Program-made: the position numbers and the translations under genes
NCBI GenBank assembly: GCA_028692975.1
Contig: JAQUWF010000012.1
Span: 1 to 51,073, forward strand
Direction of reading: 5' to 3'
From: Lachnospiraceae bacterium
GTDB taxonomy: Bacteria; Bacillota; Clostridia; Lachnospirales; Lachnospiraceae
DNA: 51,073 nt
In this document: positions 1 through 7,353 of the stretch, one piece after another
Position numbering within the stretch: the stretch's first letter is position 1
Layout: each line of letters begins with the position of its first letter
Notes under the pieces: generated by a model
What the model was told of the DNA's origin: nothing
The model's database searches: none
The model's input: only the letters and a program-made list of their open reading frames with translations

Positions 1-125
1 CTTAACAATTATGTCCTACGTAGGAACTGCAAAAAAGCATGGAATTAATGCTTACAAAGCAATTCAAAATGCAATAGCAGGTACCCCAGAAATCACTTTT
101 GACTAATGGGGTACTGAACAGTTAC
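1..125 (+). mobile_element. Right end of an IS66-like insertion sequence
   Basis: After the transposase stop, the bases at 108-125 read, on the minus strand, GTAACTGTTCAGTACCCC. The same motif with one change closes a 133-bp miniature element near 19.7 kb that has an 8-bp target duplication, as expected for IS66 elements. The kinase reading frame is open on the other side from base 126. The boundary is therefore placed at 125. The left end and its copy of the target site (expected to match 126-133) are outside the window. Confidence 0.55.
2..106 (+). CDS. IS66-type transposase, C-terminal fragment (cut by window edge)
   Basis: Only the last 34 codons are in the window, reading in frame from base 2 to a TAA at 104-106. 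The residues resemble the C-terminal tail of transposases of the IS66 group, where a short helical stretch rich in A, K and G closes the protein. The assignment leans mainly on the context: an inverted-repeat-like end lies just downstream, and the downstream kinase gene begins abruptly at that end. No catalytic residue is visible in this fragment, so whether the full transposase is intact cannot be judged. Confidence 0.5.
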   Translation, partial: LTIMSYVGTAKKHGINAYKAIQNAIAGTPEITFD

Positions 126-165
126 GATTTTTTCTATATTTTTTTATCGCTACATCTCTTCTATT

Positions 166-1848
166 TTGATCAAAAACGAGACTTCGGCGATCCTGGATCT
201 GACTTCTTCCTTTCAGTCCCAGACCGATGATGTGATCCGGGATATGGACTCTGTTTCTATTAATATGGATTATAGTCAGCCGGTAAAGGCACTGCTGGGC
301 TCTGGGGATCTGGATTTGTCCGCCGTATCCCTGCCCGATTTTGCGAATCTGTGCGTTACCATAAATGGTGTAGAAAACAAAGTCAATCAGATCAATCTCT
401 ATGATTATGAGGGGAACATTCTGCAGGTGGGCATCTGGACCAGGCATCAGACCGTGGATCTAAATGAGATTCCCTGGCTGGAGGACACCAAAAAATATGG
501 CGGCTCCAAGATACTGAGTACGCCCTATATTACATCCGCCCTGTCCCGCTATGCCTCGGGCAGCGACTGGTGTATCTCACTCTATCGCGCTTATTATGAC
601 AACTATGGGCGCAACACCGGTGCCCTTGAGACTGTGAAACAATGCAAATCTATTTTTAAAAACATACTGTCCTATGGTGCATCCACAGATACACCGCCCG
701 CCTGTTATGTCTACAACAAAGACGGTGTACTGCTATATCCCTATGTGGAATCCGACAGTTTCGATTATTACGGTGAATTAGATCCTGACGTCACGCATAT
801 GGCCTTCCAGAACCCACAGACGGAGGAAACCGAGATCCTGGCCTATAAGACTTCCGCTTACACAGGATGGACTTATGTGACTGTACAGCCGCAGGATGTG
901 ATCCTGCGTCCGGTCAACAAGCTTCTGCAGTTTTTGTATCTTGTACTGATTCTGATGTTGGCGATTTCCATTATTGTTGCCTATTTTCTGTCACACCAGC
1001 TCATACGGCCTATCAATCTGCTGAATCAGGAAATAGCCGGAACGAACTTAAGCACGCTGGACAAGCCCTCTGAGACACCTTTCAAGACGCCTTACCGGGA
1101 ACTGGAAGAATTAAATCAGGCTTTCCAGACCATGCGCGTGGATCTCAAAGCCTCCATGGACGATCTGATCGAGACAAGACAGCAGGAATTAAAGTCCCGC
1201 ACACTGGCACTCCAGTCCCAGATCAACCCGCATTTTTACTACAATTCTCTGGCCAGCGTCATCGCACTGGCGGAAAATGACAGGAATGACGAAGTTGTCC
1301 GCATGTGCCACAGTCTGACCCGTATTATGCGCTATATCACCAACTCTTCTGCGCCGGTGACGCTAAGAGACGAGATGGACTACATAGACCGCTACCTCTA
1401 CTGCATGAAAGTGCGGTATCAGACCAGCCTGAACTATATCATAAATGTGGATCCCGATTTGGAACAGGAACCGATCCCGCGGCTTTTGATCCAGCCCATT
1501 GTGGAAAACGCCATCAAATACGGCATCAATTCCAACCCACCCTGGGGCATCGCTATCCATGGCAAGATTTATGAGGACCACTGGCAGCTGGATATCATGG
1601 ATTCCGGGAACGGATTTTCGGAGGAAGCACTTGCGACTATTCAGAAACGCATTGACGATGCATCCCGTCATCCGGGTATGCCTGAAATGCAGATCAATGG
1701 CATGGGAACTTTAAATGTTTATCTACGCTGGAAATTATTCTGTCAGGACGACATGATTTTTGAATTCGGAAATACCCCCGCCGGACACGGTATCGTTTCC
1801 CTGGGACGTAAGATAAAGAAGAAGGAGGATGTTGTCAATGAGTCATAA
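166..1848 (+). CDS. YesM-type sensor histidine kinase, 5' end displaced by an insertion (probable pseudogene)
   Basis: This is a membrane sensor kinase of the LytS/YesM class that phosphorylates the response regulator encoded next. Counting from the TTG at 166, residues 1-250 are an extracellular Cache-like sensor region, 253-275 a membrane helix, then a HAMP linker, the His_kinase motif QINPHFYYNSL with phosphorylated His356, and an ATPase domain with the N box near 446 and a DSGNGF box near 479. Family members start with a first membrane helix, which is missing. The frame is open back to about base 118 and joins the IS end at 125, and an in-frame TGA lies within the IS end. TTG166 is the only plausible start left and has no ribosome binding site, so the protein is probably not made correctly. 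The stop overlaps the regulator's start by 11 bp. Confidence 0.85.
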   Translation: MIKNETSAILDLTSSFQSQTDDVIRDMDSVSINMDYSQPVKALLGSGDLDLSAVSLPDFANLCVTINGVENKVNQINLYDYEGNILQVGIWTRHQTVDLNEIPWLEDTKKYGGSKILSTPYITSALSRYASGSDWCISLYRAYYDNYGRNTGALETVKQCKSIFKNILSYGASTDTPPACYVYNKDGVLLYPYVESDSFDYYGELDPDVTHMAFQNPQTEETEILAYKTSAYTGWTYVTVQPQDVILRPVNKLLQFLYLVLILMLAISIIVAYFLSHQLIRPINLLNQEIAGTNLSTLDKPSETPFKTPYRELEELNQAFQTMRVDLKASMDDLIETRQQELKSRTLALQSQINPHFYYNSLASVIALAENDRNDEVVRMCHSLTRIMRYITNSSAPVTLRDEMDYIDRYLYCMKVRYQTSLNYIINVDPDLEQEPIPRLLIQPIVENAIKYGINSNPPWGIAIHGKIYEDHWQLDIMDSGNGFSEEALATIQKRIDDASRHPGMPEMQINGMGTLNVYLRWKLFCQDDMIFEFGNTPAGHGIVSLGRKIKKKEDVVNES

Positions 1849-2599
1849 TTACACCGTCATTGTTGCGGAGGATGAAGAACTGCTTCTGGACAATCTGGTC
1901 AAAAAAATACATGCTGCCGATCTGGGCTTTGAGGTGGTTGCCACCGCCCAGACCGGACATCAGGCTTATGAACTGGTCAAGGAATATACGCCCGACCTGC
2001 TGATCACGGATATCCAGATGCCTGTCATGAACGGCATTGACCTGCTGGAAAAGGTACGGGAAAAATTTCCGCTCATGCGTTTTGTTATCGTCAGCGGCTT
2101 TTCTGATTTTGACTACGCCCGCAGCGCAATCCGCCTGCAGGTGACCGAGTACCTGTTAAAACCCATAGACTCCGAAGATCTACATAGCGTCCTGCAGAAT
2201 ATCAAGAACAAATTTCAGGCAGAACAGTCTGAGATCGAGAATATTTTCAACCCGGAGATGGCCCGCCAGTCCTCCGAACAGGTTGCCGCCAAATTAAAAG
2301 ATTATCTGTTGAACAATTATGCATTGGATATCAATCTGAATCTAATTGCCAACAATATGCATTACAGCCCCAGTTATCTGACCAAAATCTTTTTGCAGCA
2401 ATATGACACCACCCCTTCCAAGTTTCTCATCGCCATGCGTATGCAGAAAGCACAACAACTGCTTGCGCACAACCAGGATTTATCCATCCGTCAGGTCGGC
2501 GAAGCAGTTGGTTATCATGAGCAGGGCTATTTCAGCCGGGTATTCAAAAAGCAGACTGGCCTCAGTCCTTTTGATTACCGGGAAGGTCACACCTCTTAG
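1838..2599 (+). CDS. YesN-type response regulator with AraC DNA-binding domain
   Basis: This is a two-component regulator: a receiver domain (residues about 5-125, phosphoacceptor Asp58 in the TDIQMP stretch, conserved Lys in LLKPID) followed by two AraC-type helix-turn-helix motifs at about 150-250. The start at 1838 is chosen because a GGAGG lies 9 nt upstream; an earlier in-frame ATG at 1829 has no such site. It is co-transcribed with the kinase, their ends overlapping by 11 bp. Such pairs usually control carbohydrate uptake or breakdown genes, and the glycosidase gene that converges on it is the obvious target. With its kinase cut by an insertion, the signal input of this regulator is probably lost. 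Confidence 0.9.
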   Translation: MSHNYTVIVAEDEELLLDNLVKKIHAADLGFEVVATAQTGHQAYELVKEYTPDLLITDIQMPVMNGIDLLEKVREKFPLMRFVIVSGFSDFDYARSAIRLQVTEYLLKPIDSEDLHSVLQNIKNKFQAEQSEIENIFNPEMARQSSEQVAAKLKDYLLNNYALDINLNLIANNMHYSPSYLTKIFLQQYDTTPSKFLIAMRMQKAQQLLAHNQDLSIRQVGEAVGYHEQGYFSRVFKKQTGLSPFDYREGHTS

Positions 2600-5004
2600 A
2601 ATTTGATTTCAATGTTTTCTCCGTCATAGGTTACGGTCTTTTCATCCTTCATACATCGAACGGTAAAGGTACGGGTCTTGTCCATTCCAGGATAAGCACC
2701 CTGCCTTTTTTGGACGGTCAGACATTTCTCCTTCTCATCCCATTTCATGGGGATCAGGCTGTAAGCGCCTTCCTCATAATTATAATTATCCCCTTCATCC
2801 TCATACAATTCATAAGAAGCATCCACACCAGGATAAATGCAGAGTGTCATATCTTTTCCTGCCGGATCCTGGGCATACTGCATGTTTTCCGCCGTTGGAA
2901 TGATGGAACCGCCCTTTACGAACAAAGGCATCCGGTCCATGGGTGCATCCATACTGACCCACTGGCCGCCCTGGTAGACTGTATTGGTCCAATAATCATA
3001 CCAGAGTGCCTTTTGTGGCAGATAACAATTCCTCTTCTTTTCTTTATCCAGGGGCTTATTCCCCACCTCATAATACATGGGCTCTGTCACTGGGCAGACC
3101 AGAATGGATTCTCCGAAGAGGAACTGATCTTTCTGGGCGCAGGCAGTCTCGTCTTCTGCAAAGTCAAAGAGCAGGCTTCGCATCATGGTCCTATTTTTCC
3201 GGTAAACGGCACCTGCCAGGGAATAAGTATACGGCATCAGATGATAACGCAGTTTGATAAAGGTCTCGATAGCATCGTAGAACATTTCACCCTTTTTGCC
3301 GAAGTTCCAGATCTCTCTTGGCGTGTCCGTGCCATGGGAACGGAACATGGGCAGGAATGCTCCCATCTGCAGCCAGCGCACATACAATTCCCGGTAAGCC
3401 GCATCGCCCACCCCCTCGTTGTAATCCCCCTGCCAAAACCACAATGGATTCGGATTATCGCTGCAGTTGCAGCCACGGTTCTGCCATGCACTGCCTACGG
3501 TAAAGAATGCACCGATATCCAGCGTCCAGTACGGCATACCGCTCATGGCAAAATTCAGTCCCTCTGTAATCTGCTTTTTGAAATTATCCCAGGTGGCACA
3601 GGTATCTCCTGACCAGAGCATGGTGCCGTAGCGCTGGCTGGACGCGTACCCGGAGCGGGTCAGGTTCAGGACACGCTTTTCCTTCGTATCCTTCCGCTGA
3701 TTCTCGAAGATGCCGCGGGCATGATAGAGCGCGAAGGCATTGGCCTGGGCCGGATCCAGATAAGCTTTATGTTCCCCGCCCACCAGTTCGTAACGCTCCC
3801 ATGGTTCCCTTTTGACCTCACCGCCCCAGTCGGGACCGCTGAAAGGCTCTGTAGAATCACACCACCAGGAATCGAAGCCGCCGGAGAATAGTTCTTCCCG
3901 CGCCTGTTTCCAGTACATGGCACGCGCCTCCTCCGACAGGGCATTATAAGTAGAATAATCATTCAACAGATAACCTGCTTTGAAAAATTCCGTATGGTTG
4001 TCTCCACCAGGATTCATATTAGGCCACACAGACACCATAGTATGTACATGCATGTCGTGGATTTTCCCCATAGTCTCACCAAGATTCGGGAAACGTTTCC
4101 TGTCCACCTTTTTCTCGCCCCAGTTGCCGGGCTCCCAGGTATTCCAGTCCTGCACGATACAGTCCAGCGGCACCTCCAGATCACGGTATTTCTGCACGGT
4201 CTCCACCAGTTCCTCCCCGGTATGGTAAGCTTCTCTGGACTGTACATAGCCAAAGGCCCATTTGGGCAGCATGACTGCCTGCCCGGTCAGATAACGGTAT
4301 CCGTCGATCACATCGTCCAGACACTGTCCTGCCATAAAGTAATAATCCATCTGGTCCACCGTATCCATAAAGATATAGGAACCATTCTCATCGTCATTGA
4401 AGGTCATCAGGCTGCTGCAGTCCAGGAAAATACCGTAGCTGCGGCTGGATACAAAGACCGGCATGGGAATACGCATATTATGCTGATAGAGATACTGCAC
4501 ATGTCCGCGGTAATTGTAAATGCCTTCCTCACCCTGTCCCAGACCATAGATGCCTTCCTTCTCACTGAACTGAAAAGAAAGTTTGCCACGGTAGGCCTGC
4601 CGGTCCACCTGAGGCTTGAGGTTTCGGATAAAATTCCGCTCGCCATCCACGGTCTTTACACGGTCTATGACAGGCTCTTCCCCTCCGGTGGTGTAATGCA
4701 CCACCTCCACAGGCATCAGGCTTTTGCCTGCCTCCTGTACATAACATTCCCCCGTCACGCCATTATACCAGGTACATATCTCGCTCTCCAGATCAATAAC
4801 CAGGCGCAGTTTTGCGGTGGCAATCTCGTATCTGCTGTCTGTCTCGGTGACCCGCGCGCTCACCCCAGTCTGCTCATGCTTCACCAGAAGATCGGATGTT
4901 TTGGTCTGCACCTCGCCCTTTGTATAAACACAGCGGAACACATCCTCCCGAATCACTTCGATATAGATGGTCCCGCTTTTTAATGTTACGTATAATTTAT
5001 TCAT
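2596..5004 (-). CDS. Glycoside hydrolase family 31 (alpha-glucosidase/alpha-xylosidase type)
   Basis: This is a probable cytoplasmic enzyme that splits alpha-linked glycosides from oligosaccharides. The 802 residues have the family layout: an N-terminal beta-sandwich (1-230), a TIM barrel (about 240-600) and C-terminal beta domains. The nucleophile is Asp383 in WWCDSTEPF and the acid/base is Asp467 in WSGDTCATW. No signal peptide is seen. The ATG at 5004 follows a strong GGAGGT. The exact substrate cannot be read from the sequence; family members act on maltose-like, isomaltose-like or xylose-containing substrates. The gene converges with the regulator gene and the two stop codons overlap by 2 bp with no terminator between them. 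Paired repeats upstream may bind the regulator. Confidence 0.88.
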   Translation of the reverse strand: MNKLYVTLKSGTIYIEVIREDVFRCVYTKGEVQTKTSDLLVKHEQTGVSARVTETDSRYEIATAKLRLVIDLESEICTWYNGVTGECYVQEAGKSLMPVEVVHYTTGGEEPVIDRVKTVDGERNFIRNLKPQVDRQAYRGKLSFQFSEKEGIYGLGQGEEGIYNYRGHVQYLYQHNMRIPMPVFVSSRSYGIFLDCSSLMTFNDDENGSYIFMDTVDQMDYYFMAGQCLDDVIDGYRYLTGQAVMLPKWAFGYVQSREAYHTGEELVETVQKYRDLEVPLDCIVQDWNTWEPGNWGEKKVDRKRFPNLGETMGKIHDMHVHTMVSVWPNMNPGGDNHTEFFKAGYLLNDYSTYNALSEEARAMYWKQAREELFSGGFDSWWCDSTEPFSGPDWGGEVKREPWERYELVGGEHKAYLDPAQANAFALYHARGIFENQRKDTKEKRVLNLTRSGYASSQRYGTMLWSGDTCATWDNFKKQITEGLNFAMSGMPYWTLDIGAFFTVGSAWQNRGCNCSDNPNPLWFWQGDYNEGVGDAAYRELYVRWLQMGAFLPMFRSHGTDTPREIWNFGKKGEMFYDAIETFIKLRYHLMPYTYSLAGAVYRKNRTMMRSLLFDFAEDETACAQKDQFLFGESILVCPVTEPMYYEVGNKPLDKEKKRNCYLPQKALWYDYWTNTVYQGGQWVSMDAPMDRMPLFVKGGSIIPTAENMQYAQDPAGKDMTLCIYPGVDASYELYEDEGDNYNYEEGAYSLIPMKWDEKEKCLTVQKRQGAYPGMDKTRTFTVRCMKDEKTVTYDGENIEIKF

Positions 5005-5049
5005 ATGTTACCTCCTGCACTTTTCTCTTATAATGCCATTTTCCTTGTA

Positions 5050-5082
5050 TAAGTGACCTTAAATAACCTTACATTTCACTTA
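5050..5082 (-). promoter_or_regulatory. Candidate operator upstream of the family 31 glycosidase
   Basis: A 7-bp inverted repeat (TAAGTGA at 5050-5056, TCACTTA at 5076-5082) encloses two direct copies of TAAGGT (minus strand) spaced 10 bp apart, i.e. one helical turn. It lies 46-78 bp upstream of the start codon, ahead of a TATAAG-like -10 near 5030. Direct repeats of this spacing suit an AraC-type regulator. The link to the neighbouring regulator is inference. Confidence 0.35.
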
Positions 5083-5144
5083 TCCTAGCATCTTTGATTT
5101 CAAAAGGCAATGAAGGATTTGCAACGCATTTTGTACTTATTTTA

Positions 5145-5801
5145 CTAATCCGTTTCATCCCGTGACTGGATCATCATAAGTACACCCGATGTGAAGGTGA
5201 CTCTGGCTTCCGGTGCTGCGATCTCATTGCTGACACCGATACTTAAGCCCTTCGTCATGGTATAATCCTGCAGTGGGTATTTGAAGCCGGACAGGGTGAT
5301 GCCCTCCACACGGTCTGTAAAAGGCAGAAAAGACACATAATGCCCGAACTGCTCTTCTTTTTTGATAGAATATTCCTCACGGATCAGACGGATATGGTTC
5401 CGTGCGTCCACCAGAGCCGCATACACGCCATGTTCCAGTGCCAGCATGAGAAGATGCAGGTTCGCGATAAAATGGTCCATACGCCCGCCCATGGCCCCCA
5501 GGATCACAATGTCATCGTATCCCAGCTCCATGGCTTTTTTCAAAGCGATCTCCGTGTCCGTATCATCCTTCTCCGACTGGAAGGTCTCCATATCAATATC
5601 CGTCTCATTCCGGTAGTAGTCCAGTACTTTCAGATCAATGCTGTCATAATCCCCCAGAATGTAATCCGGGCGCACCTGCCTCGCATAGCAGAACTGCATC
5701 CCCTTATCCACGGCGATCACTACGTCCGCCGGATGTTTTTCAATATAAGAAAGGGCAAAATCGTAATCGATATCGCCCCCGCTGATAATAAATGCTCTCA
5801 T
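5145..5801 (-). CDS. thiN: Thiamine pyrophosphokinase
   Basis: The enzyme transfers pyrophosphate from ATP to thiamine, making the cofactor thiamine diphosphate in the cytoplasm. The 218 residues match the family length. The motifs GDYDS (50-54) and KDDTD (78-82) form the metal- and ATP-binding site, and the C-terminal beta domain that binds thiamine follows. It is the last gene of the long murE-to-thiN operon, 9 bp after rpe, and its ATG follows a GAGGTAGG site. No hairpin terminator was found between its stop and the glycosidase promoter region. Confidence 0.92.
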   Translation of the reverse strand: MRAFIISGGDIDYDFALSYIEKHPADVVIAVDKGMQFCYARQVRPDYILGDYDSIDLKVLDYYRNETDIDMETFQSEKDDTDTEIALKKAMELGYDDIVILGAMGGRMDHFIANLHLLMLALEHGVYAALVDARNHIRLIREEYSIKKEEQFGHYVSFLPFTDRVEGITLSGFKYPLQDYTMTKGLSIGVSNEIAAPEARVTFTSGVLMMIQSRDETD

Positions 5802-5810
5802 TTCCTACCT

Positions 5811-6464
5811 CTATTTATGTAATGCTTTGTTGAATTTACGCACATTTGCTGCAATATCACCATGAAATACCGCCGAACCTGCCACGATAATATTTGCACC
5901 TGCATCCAGAACTATCGGAAGTGTCTCGTCATTGATGCCGCCGTCCACTTCGATGTCCACATGCAGTTTTTTCTCATCCAGTATTTCACGCAGTTCTGCG
6001 ATTTTCCCGGTAGAGCTTTCGATATATTTCTGTCCGCCAAAACCTGGGTTTACAGACATGATCAGAACCATATCCACCAGTTCCAGAAATGGTGTAATCT
6101 CCGCCAGCGGTGTGCCGGGATTCAGCGTGATCCCCACCTTGCATCCGCATTCTCTGATTTTTTCGATGGTACGCGCCACATCTTCACATGCTTCCACATG
6201 GATCGTCAGCATATCCGCTCCACAATCCGCAAATTCCTGAATATAGCGGATTGGTTCGGTAATCATGAGATGCACATCAAAAAAAAGATTGCTCTCCTTG
6301 CGGATAGATGCGATGACCGGCATACCAAAGGAGATGCTCGGCACAAACTCCCCGTCCATAACGTCCACATGCAGCCATTCATTTCCAGCCTTTTCTATCT
6401 CCTGCAGCTGCTCACCCAGTCTGTTAAAATCCGCCGAAAGCATCGACGGTGCTAATTGATACAT
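5811..6464 (-). CDS. rpe: Ribulose-phosphate 3-epimerase
   Basis: The enzyme interconverts ribulose 5-phosphate and xylulose 5-phosphate in the pentose phosphate pathway. It is a 217-residue TIM barrel of usual length. The metal and catalytic residues are visible: His32 and Asp34 in HVDVMDG, His65 in DVHLM, and Asp174 in EVDGGI. The phosphate-binding SVNPGFGGQ lies at 137-145. The start has a GGAGG site and lies 1 bp after the stop of rsgA, with thiN 9 bp downstream. The rsgA-rpe-thiN order is common in Firmicutes. Confidence 0.95.
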   Translation of the reverse strand: MYQLAPSMLSADFNRLGEQLQEIEKAGNEWLHVDVMDGEFVPSISFGMPVIASIRKESNLFFDVHLMITEPIRYIQEFADCGADMLTIHVEACEDVARTIEKIRECGCKVGITLNPGTPLAEITPFLELVDMVLIMSVNPGFGGQKYIESSTGKIAELREILDEKKLHVDIEVDGGINDETLPIVLDAGANIIVAGSAVFHGDIAANVRKFNKALHK

Positions 6465-6465
6465 C

Positions 6466-7350
6466 TCAGTACCTCCTCTTTTCCCTGTCCTTTAATTCTT
6501 CAAACATTTCCTTATAATCAGCATAGCGCAGCGCACTGATCTTCCCCTCTTCCAGAGCCTGCTTTACTGCACAGTCCGGTTCATTCACATGTACACATCC
6601 CTGAAATCTGCATGTTCCCTCATAGGGCTCAAATTCCGTAAAATAAAATTTTAATTCTTCCTTCTCCATCTGCTCCACATCCAGGGAACTAAAGCCCGGC
6701 GTATCCACGATAAAGGTCTTCCCATCTATGGGAATGATCTGGGAATGGCGGGTGGTATGTTTTCCACGCCCCAGTTTCTTACTGATCTCGCCGGTCTCCA
6801 TATGGACACCCGCTTGGAGCAGATTAGTCAGCGATGACTTTCCTACACCGGAAGGCCCCGCTACCACAGTGGTCTTATCTGCCAGGATCTCCCGCAGCCG
6901 GTCGATACCCTCACCCTTTTCCGCACTGGTCTTCAATACCTGATAACCGCAGGCAGTGTACGTGCTATACAGCATTTCCAGTTCATTGGCCTCGTCCAGG
7001 TCTTCCTTGTTGAAACAGATAATGGTGGGCACATGCTGGCGCTCCATCATGATCAGGAAACGGTCTAACAACCCACAGTTCGGCTTTGGATGCACCATGG
7101 AAAAAATAATCATGGCCTGGTCCACATTGGCCACCGCAGGCCGGATCAGTTCGTTTGCTCTGGGCAGAATCTGAATAAGATTACCTGTCCTGGCAGTCTC
7201 ATCCAAAACGGTAATCTCTACATTATCTCCCACCAATGGTTTCTTCTTCTCTTTTCGGAAAATTCCTTTTGCCTTGCATTCATATATTCCGGACTCTACC
7301 ACATAAACGTAGTAGAATCCGGCAATACCTTTTATAATCTTTCCCTGCAT
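6466..7350 (-). CDS. rsgA: Small ribosomal subunit biogenesis GTPase RsgA
   Basis: This is a circularly permuted GTPase that checks late maturation of the 30S subunit. The 294 residues comprise an N-terminal OB fold (1-70), a G domain in permuted order (NKED at 114-117, then GPSGVGKSS at 165-173, then DTPG at 216-219) and a C-terminal zinc site formed by Cys247, Cys252, His254 and Cys260. All the diagnostic residues are present. It lies 3 bp after prkC and 1 bp before rpe, so it is translated within the same operon. Confidence 0.95.
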   Translation of the reverse strand: MQGKIIKGIAGFYYVYVVESGIYECKAKGIFRKEKKKPLVGDNVEITVLDETARTGNLIQILPRANELIRPAVANVDQAMIIFSMVHPKPNCGLLDRFLIMMERQHVPTIICFNKEDLDEANELEMLYSTYTACGYQVLKTSAEKGEGIDRLREILADKTTVVAGPSGVGKSSLTNLLQAGVHMETGEISKKLGRGKHTTRHSQIIPIDGKTFIVDTPGFSSLDVEQMEKEELKFYFTEFEPYEGTCRFQGCVHVNEPDCAVKQALEEGKISALRYADYKEMFEELKDREKRRY

Positions 7351-7353
7351 AAA

